A DNA stretch of 55,000 nt. Origin: Chrysomallon squamiferum. Lineage: Eukaryota > Mollusca > Gastropoda > Neomphalida > Peltospiridae. The stretch is taken from positions 9,674,669 through 9,729,668 of the forward strand of contig CM022679.1 in NCBI GenBank assembly GCA_012295275.1. Reading direction: 5' to 3'. Position 1 is the first letter of the stretch. Each line of letters opens with the position of its first letter. The position numbers and the translations under genes were made by a program. The notes beneath the pieces were generated by a model that saw nothing but the letters and a program-made list of their open reading frames with translations, was not told the origin of the DNA and ran no database searches. Shown one piece after another: positions 22,105-34,998 of the stretch.

Positions 22105-22560
22105 AACTTTAATCTTTTACAGCTATGTGTTTTTGTCAATTAATTTAAATATTGTTTTGAATTTTAAATAACTTTTGTAAATAATTAAATAAAGCGAAGA
22201 GTAGTTATTTTCAAGTGTTAAATCTCCATTTTCAAAAGTTACATTTTCACTATCTTTTCATTTCTTTCTTCTTCTTTTTTTTTTTTAGTAAATAGGTGTG
22301 TCATTTTGGATGAAGATCACAACATTAGTTCTTAATATCTTTAGTTATTAATTCTTATAATTAACAACCTACGACAATGTATTATATCTTGTGAGAGAGA
22401 GAGAGATAAAAAGTATTTCAAAATCGTTAATAGGCTGTTGACAAGTTTTGAAATAATTTGTGTTAAATAAAATTATTAATTTCAGTAATGATGACGTTTG
22501 TCGTAATTGAATTAATTTCTATAATTATTTATAATCTAAGTAAAACTGATCTAATAAATG
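21511..22560. other. A+T-rich with two long poly(T) runs
   Basis: T-rich sequence. Long T tracts at about 21871-21903 and 22061-22097 bracket a short complex patch at 21904-22050. No gene seen. Confidence 0.45.
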
Positions 22561-22564
22561 TATA

Positions 22565-24135
22565 TATAAACTAACGTTACTCACAGTCAAATCTGGCCTG
22601 GCACAGGACCAAAAAGCACAGCAGTGATTGAAATTTTTAACAAGTATAATCCAAAATATATCCAATATCACTCGACAGATTTTGTTCGGAATAATTTTCC
22701 TGGAATCTACAACACATATGCTAAACGACTGCACGGTTGTCGCGTTTGGGAAAATTCGTGTTTATTAGAAACAACTCAAAATACATCAGAACCTCGGAAA
22801 TATTTTTCCCCCGCTTGTTGCTCTGTTTTTCCACATACTGCGCAGCAGCGGTTTCGTGGTGTATTGGGCCAACTAAGCAGAGGTTAGAGTTCAGATTCGC
22901 TTAGAGGAAGTGTGCGGTCAAACTGTCCATGTCTGTAGGATGTTAATGCGCCTTACGAGAGAGTACGTCTGTTTTCTGCGAGGGTGCAGCAAAACTGATT
23001 TTTAATGGTGGTACGCGGATGGGCCATAGTGAGGAAAACATGTAGTTATTGTTAGTACAAGACGGATGTCTATCGTACACTGCACGAGAACGAACCTGAT
23101 TGGATGCCGTATAAACCCCCTGTGGACATACCTATACAGGCATTAGTGGTGCGGTTTCCAGATGCCCACAATAAACAACAATCCCCACTGCAAACAGTTA
23201 AATAGGTCAGCTGTCAAACATTGCAGGCTAGCGAGGACAGGTTGTCTGAAGCAGAAACTGCGCTGGTAATGACAGCAGCCGAAAAATTATTACACACAGT
23301 CCTAAAACACAACGGGGTTATTTATTTGAAACCTCAAAGCATAGGTGCAATCTCCTGTTCGTTTTTTTTTTTTTTTTTTTTTAAAACCCGCAGTAATTAG
23401 TTACTTGCACCAAAATGGGGTGTCTGGAAACGGGCGATGTTTGGTTTTCTATCACGTGTTATCAATAGGTTACTCAATTTCACTATTCACAGCTCGGTAG
23501 AAGAATGGCCCTTGCTTCTAGTCTATTTTTATGGTAAACCCGAGCTGCCGTGTTCACATTAAACGTCGGATATTGAAGACACGAATGAATACCAGGCAGA
23601 AATATTGTTGAATAATGCGAAAGCTCAAGTGGAGATGGGATAAACTGAACGCGTAGGGCTGACGCATCAAAGAACGACATACATATGGGATTTCTTTTTC
23701 TGGCAATAACTGGAAGACTTCAGCCCGGCTATTACTTTTCATTTTATGTGTGTGACCTGAAAAAGAGAAATATAGATGCCAAGTGCAAATGGGATTCAAC
23801 TTGGAGTTATTTTGCAAAAGTGGGATCGGCTATTATTCGAGGATAAACAAAGATAATTTGTGGATGTTTTTTTTTTTTTTTTTTTTTCTCCCCTCTGTTC
23901 AAGGTCGAACGCTCTTTTTGTTCGGCCATTTTGCTCTGACAGAAGGTCGAGCAATAAGTCGTTTTCGATTATAAATGTCCGCCAGGGCACGAGGGTATTA
24001 ATTGCCAGTTCGTCCACTTGTTAAATCTCGATGCGTGAAATATCTAATGAGTATTTCGGGTGACACGACAAAGCTAGGCTTACTCTGGCTGCGGCTATGT
24101 CAAACACTGCTTTGTCGTTTGGCTTTGTAACCTGG
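22565..24135. other. 1.6-kb complex island of unknown nature
   Basis: The largest microsatellite-poor, comparatively G+C-rich block in the window, interrupted only by T tracts at 23361-23382 and 23868-23887. A plus-strand frame open for 105 codons (22570-22887, no ATG) follows an acceptor-like CTAAC...CTCACAG at 22571-22586, while a minus-strand GTGAGT donor occupies 22579-22584. Minus frames at 23483-23817 and 23796-24017 are non-repetitive too. GATTGG then GTATAAAC lies near 23098-23116. No translation matches a family I know. It could be conserved regulatory DNA, an old transposon remnant or exons of an unrecognised gene. Confidence 0.35.
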
Positions 24136-24937
24136 GGACGATAAAGAATTTATTATTTATTTTCAGATTTATTTTACCTTGGGAAAATTAGATGATTATC
24201 TTCTTTTTTTTTTTTTTTTTAAAAAAAATAAAAAAAAAAAGATGATAAATTTATAGTATGGACCAGTTAAAAATATTTTATGATATTTTGGATGCTTGGT
24301 ATGTGATGATATTTTTTTCCTTTGATAATTTTATAAATTTGTTAAAATTTTGCTTCATTTTGGAAGAGCTTCATATTCTAACGTAAGTATACACATTTTA
24401 TTTCTTGGAATTATTATTATTATTATTTTACCTTGTGATTGTGGACAATATAATAAATTGCTTGTTTGTTATTAATATTTCTGATGTATCTTTCAGTACT
24501 GGAAATAAATACGCATTTAGTATATATTAATGTAATTCATTATTTAAAAAATAATTAGCAGTTTTTAGATTTGAAATAAATGCTCATTAATTTTAAGTGA
24601 AAAAATAAATAAATATATGTTTTGGGATATCTTGCAAATAGTTCTTAAACGCTAAACCTCCTCCTTATAATATTATTTTAAACACAAAAGAAATCAAGAA
24701 ACATTTGTGTTAAAAGTCTAATAGTACGGTTTTGCAAAGTCTAAAATATCTACTTTAACATTTTCTTTACATATAAGATTGATAAAATGTCGCGAATCAT
24801 TTGTATTCTTAGAAATGTTTGATAACATTTTATTAAAGAACTAACTCGAGGTTTATTGAAAGAAAAAGTTAAAACATATAGAGAAGCGTGTACTTTTTAA
24901 CAGACATTTACTTATAAACTACGTTTGTAGTCGATTA
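24136..24937. other. A+T-rich, no gene seen
   Basis: A+T-rich sequence with poly(T)/poly(A) at 24204-24240. An ACGTAAGTAT donor-like string near 24380 has no exon evidence. Confidence 0.4.
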
Positions 24938-24943
24938 TATAAT

Positions 24944-25009
<66 letters not shown>
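24938..25009. repeat. (TA)n microsatellite
   Basis: About 70 bp of TA repeat with two early interruptions. Confidence 0.95.
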
Positions 25010-25012
<3 letters not shown>

Positions 25013-25633
25013 TTAATTTTCATACTGAGCAATTTATTTTATACTGAACGTTTTTTTCATTAAACATTAAACATTGAAAACAAACAAAGACTTAGCAGAA
25101 AAGGCTAATTTTATACGCATTGAACAACGCCTCTTTTTTTTATATTTTTAATGTTTCACCGGGTGGAAAACTAAATTACGTAATAAAATAATTTTATAAC
25201 TTGTTCATAATCATTTCAAACAGTTTGACAGGTTTTGGACGTGTAATGTTTTTGTGTAGAGGGAGACCCGTGCAGTGTATAACAATAGAAGCAGAGACGA
25301 GGTAGTAAGTAATACGTTGGAAGAAAAATTCGTTTTTGACACTGCCTATATTATAGTTCTGCATACAGATGTGACTCGTATTCTTAATGTCTGTTAGATG
25401 TAGGCTTATAAACTGCCTTTTATAAAATAATTATATTTCACTGTTAAAAAAAAAAAACACCTGGTACTATTTGACACCTATTGAATTTACGTTTTTTTTT
25501 TTTTTTTTTTTTTTTTTTTCTTTTTTTTTTTTTATAAAAATGAAATGTATTGTGTGTGTATATATGTATATGTATATTATAATGCAGTAATTTAAACCAG
25601 ACCCAATTTGAATCGGATAAAATATTAGTGCAA

Positions 25634-25665
<32 letters not shown>

Positions 25666-25789
25666 AATAAAAATATATAAATTAAAAAAAAATAATAATA
25701 AAAAAAAACAAATATAACTTATGTGAACTACAACAAATACTAAATGGAATATTTGATTTAAAAAAAACAAAATAACAAACAGAAGAAAA
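25010..25789. other. Complex patch then poly(T) and (AAAT)n
   Basis: Complex sequence at 25180-25430, long T tracts at 25492-25533 and AAAT repeats at 25633-25680. No gene supported. Confidence 0.4.
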
Positions 25790-26280
25790 AGAAAATGAAG
25801 TTATAAATAGTAAATATCGCCTACCGCTTTTTTTAAAATATCATGTTCATAACAACAGAGGGAATAATGTTAATTAGCAACGAGAAGAATAACCCACGTA
25901 AGATGTCGTGACACAAACGCTGTACACAACAATTCGAAACAATATTATTTTATACTTGTCTATCTTCAGTCACGTTCACGTGAAAATTATTTCAAAACTG
26001 GCAATATTTATTTCAGAAAATTGTAAAAAAAACAACTAAAAAAAAGACTATTTTTAAACGCAGTTTTTATCGTGGTTGATATTAAATGTTTATTTTTGCA
26101 GTTCGTGTTATGACATAAAGATAGAATGTTACATTACGCAAATGTTACGATGTGACGTAGAGAAGATCTGTATAAATGAAACAAGTTAACGTCTGTACAG
26201 CAAAGAAAACGTATTTCAGGTTACTACTTTGTAAAAGGACCGTGTGTATACATTCTATGTTGTTATTTCATTTCTCGAAT
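25790..26280. other. Complex island with TTCACGTGAA
   Basis: Mostly non-repetitive. It contains the palindrome TTCACGTGAA at 25975-25984 and ATTACGCAAATG near 26133, a C/EBP-like site. No ORF. Confidence 0.25.
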
Positions 26281-26945
26281 TTTTCATTTTACTAAATATT
26301 CGGGGTTTTGTAGCATTACAAAATATCGCTTCGTTTTATAAAATTTCGGATGAATTGTTTGTTTTAAAAGAAACTAGAAGTCAAAAAAATATATATATAT
26401 ATATATCGTAAAAAATAATAAAAATATTAATGTTAATTTAAAAAAAATTAATATTGCAAAACGAACTCTTTTTCTTTAATCTGGTAGACTGTAAAAAGTG
26501 CAAAGATATTATCTTTCTTGTTCAATTAAAATAGTTTCTAAATATCTTTTATTTTTTATTTTTATTTTTTTTCAGAAAAGAAGCAGTAGATTTTGTACAA
26601 TTTCTTTCATTTTTTTTTTCTTGAACAAGTTATTCAGTTTTTTTACTAGTAAGTTTTATTATAGAATAATAATAATAATAAAAAAAAATATGGCGTTTTC
26701 AAAAGTGAGCAGTCAAGTACAACAAAAAGCTTTCATAAAATAAATTTGTGATGAAATGCTAAACATGCATTAATTTCGTGTTTACTGTCTTGACAACGAA
26801 AAAACAACCCACTGCGTCAAAACCTGTGTAATACAAAATACGTAAAAAAGAAAAACAATAAAAATCAAATTATATTAAGTGATAAAGGAAAACTTTAAAC
26901 GTATATTGTTATAAAAGCGTGTTCGCAAAATAGATTGTATAACAT
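26281..26945. other. A+T-rich, no gene seen
   Basis: A+T-rich sequence with TA repeats at 26388-26406 and T/A tracts. The 81-codon plus frame at 26498-26743 is Phe/Ile/Lys-rich and not convincing. Confidence 0.4.
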
Positions 26946-27245
26946 ATGGTATTTTAAAATGAAATACATTGTTGTAACACACAATATTTTAAATGGAATA
27001 CATTGTAATACATATTATTTTAAAATAAAAAACATTCTTGTAATACGCACTGTTTAAAATGAAATACATTTTAGTAATACACATTATTTAAAATGAAATA
27101 CATTTTTGTAATTCATAATATTTAGAATGACATACATTCCTGTAATGAACAGTATTTTAAAACTGAATACATTCTTGTAATACGCAATATCTGAAATTAG
27201 AATATTTTCTTGTAATTTTTTAATTTTTAGTATTTTAAAGCTTTT
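26946..27245. repeat. 34-36-bp minisatellite array
   Basis: About eight diverged tandem copies of a unit with core TTTAAAATGAAATACATT, then TTGTAATACACA. Confidence 0.8.
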
Positions 27246-27314
27246 TTCATTACATTGTAGTAACTGTTTCAAAATGCTTTAAATTTTCTTAGATTGCTTC
27301 AACAATGTATTTTA

Positions 27315-27360
<46 letters not shown>

Positions 27361-27784
27361 GTAAATAAATAATAAAAATATGATTATTTTATATGCAGAT
27401 AAGATGAAAATTTAGTAAGATAGATATACATATATAAAACACAAGTTCGTTGAATATTCATTGTGTTCGAAACGTGACAGAAATAAGGAAAGTCTATGGT
27501 AACAACAAGATTAACGATTGTCGAAAAAACACGGTAAATATCGTAATTTTGCGAATCTTAATTAAAAACTTGTATTGACTGACATTTTGTTTCATCACTG
27601 ACAAAATGAAATATTTCTTGTTTCATTAATGAAGGTAAACCAAAGAGTTTAAATAATGATAGCCGATATTTCTCTTTATATGTACGTTTTCTTTTGTTCA
27701 ATTTTAATTTATACTATTTTATAGAATCTTTTATAGTAATAAACCTTAACTAGTTTGTGTCGTATTAAAATCATCTCTTTTTTT

Positions 27785-27832
<48 letters not shown>

Positions 27833-28639
27833 GTTACAGGTTTGTTTTACATATGAAGTAAAAATGATTGCAAAGTGTCGGAACAATAGTTGTTTTGTTT
27901 TTTTCCCCTGCTCTGAATATTACGTTTTTTGATGATTTAAAAAAAACCCACAAAAAAACAACAAACAAACAAACAAAAACAACAAATGTCAACAGCAACA
28001 GAAACTAACAAAATAAATATTAGAAAAACTAACAACACTACGAATATATACATATTTCTTTCCTTTTTTTTTAAATTTAATTTAATTTTTTATTTTTTTT
28101 GTTAGTAACCAGTTTACCTATTCTTGTTGTAAACGATAGTCACAGTTTCTTTTTATATATATTTTTAATTCTGTCGTTTTGAGATATTCTCTGAACAAAG
28201 TATACTCCTTGAATATATTATACTCCTCTTTTTTCTATTATTATTATTACATAGATTTTGATTTCAAAACCGCTAAATCCATTTGACCTCACACTTTTAA
28301 ATAGAAAAGGTTCTCTCTTGCTTGCACGAAAATTGGCCTACCGTAGCGGACAGCTCGGGCTACACAATGTATCGTGTAATCCGTACGACAGTCATTTTTT
28401 TTCTTTCTTTATTTTTAAATTTTTTATTTTTTATTTTTTTTATTTTTTATTTTTTATTTTTTTACTTAAAGAAATTTATGTCTCTAGTCACATTGCTTAA
28501 TAATGACAAATAATTTACACAAATATTAATTTTAAAACCAAGAATATGAATATGCATATATTTTTAAAGGTTTGTTATAATCATCATTATTATCAATATT
28601 ATTGTTATTATTACTATATTATCACTATTATTATTATCA
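27246..28639. other. A+T-rich with (AAT)n; small complex patch
   Basis: AAT arrays at 27316-27358 and 27786-27831. A complex patch at 28250-28400 (possible hairpin GTAGC/GCTAC around 28342-28362) precedes TTTTATTT tracts. No gene recognised. Confidence 0.4.
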
Positions 28640-28642
28640 ATA

Positions 28643-28682
<40 letters not shown>
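28640..28682. repeat. (ATT)n microsatellite
   Basis: ATT repeat, followed by a TTG-rich stretch to 28710. Confidence 0.9.
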
Positions 28683-28710
28683 GGTGGCGTTGTTGTAGTT
28701 GTAGTTGTTG

Positions 28711-30030
28711 TGAAATAACCGCCTTGGTAACAACAGTAAGTACTTAACCCAATCCCGTCTCAGTTGACCGTTATTTGAAGTTAAATACGACCTGTACGAA
28801 ACCCATCTCGTTTCCATAGAAACCAGTTAACTTTTTTTTGTTAAGCGAAAAATAAGTAAAGTAGAAAAACGAAATCTGTCTAAGTGTGGAATTTTGTGTA
28901 ATACATTGCAGGAATATCTTGTATCAACTAAAAAAAAAGTATGTGTATTTGCAAAGACGAAAGTGCGTCTTCACATTTATGAATTTGTTTTATTACTTTT
29001 ATTATTATTATTGATATTGTTATAATTTGTATTGTTATATCTATTCTCATTGTTGCTATTTTATGAATGTTATTATTAATATTTATTACTATTGTTGTTT
29101 TCCTAAGATTTTTTTAATAATGAATATTTATAAACATTTTTGTAATGATAGCATTGTGCATTTTATTTTATTTTTAATTATTTGTTAACTGCTTATATAA
29201 TAATTTATAAATTCACACAACAGAACTGAGACTAATCTTTGCTCTGAAACTAATCCTATTCAATTATTTTTCTAAGATAATAATATATTGTAACATTAAC
29301 GGGTACCAGAGCTTTGACATTTTATTTTCACCTACCACATAATTATTTTATATATACTGTAGAGGATTTCCCCCCCCCCCCAATTTTATAGACAGGATTG
29401 AAACGGATATAAAGTCATACAAATTTTATTTATTCATTTTATTTCAGAATCCTATTTCTTCAAAGGGAGCTATCATGTGTACATTTTTTTACTACACTAG
29501 GTAATGCTCATCCAAATGGTATTTTCGGCAGTAATTTGAAATTTCTGATTCTACAGATGAATGAAAAGGGATGCATTAAAAATTATATTCGACTTCAGCA
29601 GTAATTTTTGGTTAACATAAATTTTAATACTTGGAAAAAAAGAGCGTATTTAATGAGCCATTTAGATGTTACGCTATTACAGAATTTAAATCAAATGAAT
29701 AAATTAAATAGCAAAAGTATCGAATATCTTTATGCTACGCTGTAGATTTATCAAAAATTTAGATTGCCAGTCAAATAACAGTTAAAATCCTAAGTGTCAA
29801 TTAAATATTTTATTTTATATTTTACGTCCGTATATTCATTTAGAATTTTTTTTTTTTTCCCCGTTTTTTTTTTTATTCATTTTCAATAGCAGATGATTAA
29901 ACTTAAACGTTATTTCTTATAAACTACTAATTTTTTTTTATATGTTTTTTTTTTTTTTTTTTTTTTTTTTTTTGTAACGGTGATTACGTTAATAGGATTT
30001 TTGTCTTGTCCGAACTGTACCTGTTCACCC
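28711..30030. other. A+T-rich, no gene seen
   Basis: Short complex patch at 28710-28830 and a C12 run at 29370-29381. T tracts at 29849-29870 and 29947-29973. No supported gene. Confidence 0.4.
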
Positions 30031-30083
30031 AGTTAATTAATTAATTAATTAATTAATTAATTAATTTATTTATTAATTTATTA

Positions 30084-30146
<63 letters not shown>

Positions 30147-30147
30147 C
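30031..30147. repeat. (TTAA)n and (ATT)n
   Basis: TTAA tetranucleotide array at 30032-30066, then TTTA and ATT repeats to 30147. Confidence 0.9.
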
Positions 30148-31335
30148 GATTTATTTTAGTTTTATTCTCAAGATCAAAATTTCTGATGTTTTATAAGATT
30201 AGGAAATAGAATATGTTTTAGTGCATGATACGTTCGTATAGTGCAATGACCTCGATAATGTATTCCAGAAAAAAAAAAAAAAAAAAAATAAAAACAAAAA
30301 ACATGAAAGAAATGAAAAGAAAAAAAGATAATATTTATTTACCTATATAAAATTACACGTATGCCGCATATAATAAACTTACTACATATTGAAGACAGTT
30401 TGTTAATAAACACATTTATTCAGTTTTTCTTTCGGAGAAACTTCTACGAAATCTCGCAAATTCAATCGGAAAACTTAGTCTCCCCGTAAAACGTGTTACG
30501 TCGTATTTCACTAGCACTGGGCTGTGTGTGTAAGACTTACTCTTCTTTCGAGTAAAACACTGACCATCCCTAATCCCAAACTTTAAATTTATAAACTTTA
30601 TAAACCACCGTCTACCCAGAATACCAGACTTGGCAGTAATTTCGTTTTTTTTAACGAGTAATATACTCAGAGAGAGGGAATTGACTAATGGATGAATGTT
30701 GCCTTGTTATGTCGCTTCAGTTCATTTTATTGAGGAAACTGTTACGTTCTGATTCAGCGGCCAGATTTAGAAATAAAAACATCTCTAGTATAATCAGTAT
30801 TTTTTGATTCTGTTGCAGCTAGTTTTTACTTTTCGTGTAACAGATTGAATAGTTTTTATTATTTTTCTAATATATATTTATATATATATACATATATGGA
30901 TAGTCGTAATTTGGATACTAAATTGATCCTCTTTTTTTTATTTCAATAAATTTATCATCATTTTTTTTTTTTTTTTTTTTCTCAGAATATTGCTTTATTC
31001 GCACATACAAACACAGTAGTTTCAATTTTTCTTTTTCGATTGCAGAAAGTAATACGATTTTTATTGGCACTTAAATTTTAGTTCGGTTATTGCCTTCGGC
31101 TAAGAGATTAGAAATAAATTTTAAATTAAATGTTACATTTCTGTAGAAATTTATATTACCCGACAAAAAAAAATGAATACAGATTTAAAAAAAATATATC
31201 TTTTTAGCGATTTCAAGATGAATAATGATTTCTTTGGCCTTTTAAAAATTTCGTATTTAAACATTTAAAAAATATATACGAAGAACGTTTTCTTTTTAAA
31301 AAATAGATGTTTGAATCTTTAGATCATTATTTATT
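30148..31335. other. A+T-rich with a complex patch
   Basis: Poly(A) at 30270-30288. A complex patch at about 30400-30790 has no ORF but a minus-strand GTAAGT donor-like string near 30536. Poly(T) at 30961-30980. Confidence 0.35.
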
Positions 31336-31343
31336 TATTTATA

Positions 31344-31401
<58 letters not shown>

Positions 31402-31806
31402 TAAAATAACGACAAAATAAAACATGAGAAGCAAACAGTATGTCTTGTATTTTAAACTTTTCAAAGGTGCAGTCAATGCTAACCTACAACAATTAAAATC
31501 AACAGTTATTTGCATTTAATTAAAGAAGGCGATTCAATACAAGAGCTTTTCTAATGAGCTTTCGTTATTTTTTCACAACCACTTCAAAACGGTGACATTT
31601 TCATTGCAGAGAAGTTATCTGACAATCACTACAGAGTATTAGCATTATATTTAGCATATTGATAGCAAGCATGCATAAATGTTTTGTTAGAATGAATATA
31701 TCTTGCATGGAATATCTGTAATAGAATCATTATTATGTTCTTGTTGAATGTGCCTTGATGTTTGCTTTTTATTTTAATTTAAATATTCCTCTTATAATTT
31801 GATTTA

Positions 31807-31842
<36 letters not shown>

Positions 31843-31933
31843 TGTGTGTGCATTATATGTGCATTATATGTGCATTATATGTATGTTCAGCAGTGATTGT
31901 TTTCACCATATATATATATATATATTACGTTTT

Positions 31934-32014
<81 letters not shown>

Positions 32015-32020
32015 TTGATG
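31336..32020. repeat. (ATT)n, (GT)n, (CAT)n and spacer
   Basis: ATT array at 31340-31402, A+T-rich spacer, GT at 31809-31840 and a triplicated TGCATTATATG at 31850-31881. CAT at 31936-31977 then passes into ATT to 32015. Confidence 0.85.
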
Positions 32021-32149
32021 TTGTTATTTGGTTTTTTGTTTACTCATGTGTTTTTATTAATTATATATAATAATCTTTACTTTTTGATTAAAATTTACTT
32101 ACAAATAGCCATATATTAATACCAACATCTACCAGTATACATATACCAA

Positions 32150-33175
32150 CTTCAAAAAAGTCTGCAGTTCAAAAATTTACATACTGTGTTTAAAGGTTTA
32201 TTTCCAAATAACTTTAATAACAAATATTTACATACAAATTACTGAGTTAGGAAATTACTTAGTTAAATGTTGACTTAAATGTTACTAATTAAAAACTTGC
32301 ATTGAACTATTTATTTACAAAAATAAATAAATAAAAACACAATAAATAAATAAAAAGATAATAATTTAAAAATAATTATAGGTATAATCAAAAAAGTAAT
32401 AAAATAAAAATGAAATCATTGCAATTAAATGTTTACTTACAAATAACTTATTTGCAGTTCCATTTTATTTACAAATAACTGCAGTTAACAAATTGCTTAC
32501 AGGTAAATACTAACAGGTAATTAATTAATAAATTATTTGCAATTAAATATTTACTTGCAAATAACTTATTAACAAATTACTTGCAGTTAAATGATGATTT
32601 ACAAATAACTTCACTTTAGAAATTGCTTACAGTCAAATATTACATAAATATTGACTTACAAATAACTAGTTAAAATGTATGAACTATTTACTTACAAAAA
32701 CAAATAACCTTAAAAATTGCAGTTTGCATACAAATAACTATTTGAGAAATTACTTAGTTAAATGATGACTTACAAATAACTGTACTTAACACACTGCTTA
32801 GAGTTAAATGTTGTTTTACAAATAACTGAAATTAACAAATTACAATTAAATGTTATCGTACAAATAACTGGTTAAGTCATTACTTGTACTTAGATGTTCA
32901 CTTACAAATAACTAGTTAAAATTACTTTCAATTAAATGTTAACTTACAAATATCTATGAAGCTAAGAAATTACTTAGATTGAAATGTTTATTTACAAATA
33001 ACTTTGGTTAACAAATTAGTTAAATGCTGACTTACAAATAAGTAATTAACAAATTACTTGCAGTGAAATGTCACTTTTATATAACTAGTAAAGAAATTAA
33101 TTACAGATAAATAGTGAGTTACAACTGAAATGATGACTTACAAATAACAGTTTAACATTTAAGAATAATAAAACT
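32150..33175. repeat. 1-kb degenerate 40-45-bp minisatellite
   Basis: Roughly twenty diverged copies of a unit built on CTTACAAATAACTAGTTAA and ACAAATTACTTGCAGTTAAA, spaced about 40-45 bp, with A+T-rich interruptions near 32300-32420. The copies diverge by substitutions and small indels, which implies an old array. Confidence 0.8.
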
Positions 33176-34179
33176 GCCCAATGGAATGATAAACATTATG
33201 ATTTTCTGTAACAAATTGTTGTTTGTAAATGTATCTTCTGCAAGAAATTTCATTTGCATAAGTAATTATCTAAAAACTTAGACAAGCAAATAAAAAAATA
33301 AAAAAAAAAAAGAAAAAAAGAAGTCATATTTGATCATTTCACTTATATTATTGTCTTTTGTGGTTAATATTATTAATATTATTAGTATTATTATTACCAT
33401 TGTCATTGTTGTTGTTGTTGTTATTATTACTACTACTACTTTTATTATTATTGTAGTTGTTCTTATTATTACAATGTGAACCTATTCTGATATTAATATA
33501 AACGCACGCACATATACACGCACATACATACATGCGTACACGTACATATTACAACTGTTCACTGATTCGCAGATATAAAACAATATGTTATTCCTTCCTA
33601 TTCGCGGCGACTAGGTATTAATTAAGAAAATAATGAATACTTTACTGATGACCGTTTTCTTTGCCTACTCCACCACCCTCTGCTATTCGTAGTTAAATAA
33701 ACTCAAAACATGAAGAAAACGTTTGAAATCTGAGTCCCGGGTTTAATCACTATCTGACATAAGTAAACTTTGAAAACCAGTCAGAAGTCTGAATCATTTT
33801 TTTTTTTTTTTTTTTTTTTTTTTACTCTTGACATATCAGGAACTTGACAACAGTTCATCTGACCTTACTTCAGAATTGTTTTTACATTGTCCCAGCATAA
33901 GTTTATTCAGATTTGTATTTCTTCTTTTTTTTTTCTTTTTTTAGCGATTTGTTAAATGTTTTATTATACTTTTTATTTGATTATTTTGATTCCCAGATGA
34001 TGTGGAGTATTAAAAACATGACTCTCTATTAAAGCTATTAAAATAATATTAAAAAAATACCATCGGATAAATATTATTTAATTTCTCTTTTTGAAGAAAG
34101 CATTTATATACATATAAATGTGTTTATTATTACTGTTGCTGTTATTATTAATATTTTTTTTTGTTTCGTATGTTCAAAC

Positions 34180-34225
<46 letters not shown>

Positions 34226-34495
34226 TTATTATTATTTTCCTAGTTTTTTTTTTTTTTTCTTTTTTTTTAACTTTTACTAGTCAAGTTGATTGTTACAAGA
34301 ACTTGGTGATACCGAATATATTCAGAAGTTGAATTAAAACTTGTATATTAATTTCAGATTTTGTCATAGAATTTACTCAGCACAAAAAGTTAAATTTCAA
34401 AACGTCTTCTAAATACTTTAGATAACTTTTATCCTTTTTTTTTTTTTTTTTTTTTTTATTTTTTTTTTTTTATAATATAATAATAATTATCAAAC
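33176..34495. other. A+T-rich with trinucleotide and poly(T) tracts
   Basis: ATT/TTG/CTA mixtures at 33360-33475, a complex patch at 33590-33795, and T tracts at 33798-33823 and 34434-34472. ATT array at 34181-34235. No gene supported. Confidence 0.4.
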
Positions 34496-34499
34496 TGCA

Positions 34500-34920
34500 T
34501 TCAACTTGAATAGCAACTCAATGAAATCATTTAACTATCTGTGCGCTTGAACTGTAACTATGACGAATCGCCGATGTAATTATGTCTTACAATGCTGTTA
34601 CGTTTTACTCCCCTGCGTGAACTAGTAGACCTGCTGTTGGCCCTGGAATTCAATACTTAAAACAAATTGTTGCGAAGTACATTGTTAACTGGAAAATCCC
34701 ATCAATGGTCATTATAATGATGTTACGTCATATCATTTGATTGTTTCTCAGTTTATTATGACGTTATTATTGTGAACCGTCAGGTCCTTTACATGACAGC
34801 TGCTCGCGAATAACAATGACGTAATCATTGTGCATTGTGACGTGAGATGTGTTGATTGGTTTATGGTTCCAAGTTGCTTGTTGCCTTCCTAGTTCTCTAT
34901 GGTTTGTGTGAACCAGAGAT
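34500..34920. promoter_or_regulatory. Candidate enhancer: CRE cluster and SOX palindrome
   Basis: A 420-bp microsatellite-free island. Four CRE-like octamers lie within 123 bp: TTACGTCA 34723-34730, TGACGTTA 34759-34766, TGACGTAA 34817-34824 and TGACGTGA 34838-34845. ACAATGA and TCATTGT form an inverted repeat at 34813-34819 and 34825-34831 around the third CRE, a SOX-dimer-like layout. TGACAGCTG (MEIS half-site plus E-box) is near 34794. These motifs are recognised by eye and function is inferred. Confidence 0.4.
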
Positions 34921-34966
34921 TTTCTTTTATAACATTTTTTATTTTTTATTTTTTTATTTTATTTTA

Positions 34967-34998
<32 letters not shown>

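Noticed and set aside
22570-22887. 105-codon plus-strand frame as a gene
   Set aside because: It has no ATG and no recognisable domain. With a stop frequency near 8 percent per codon, one or two frames of this length are expected by chance in 55 kb on both strands. It is kept only as part of the unexplained island.
25299-25307. GAGGTAGTA resembling the let-7 seed
   Set aside because: No complementary arm within hairpin distance, so no miRNA precursor can form.
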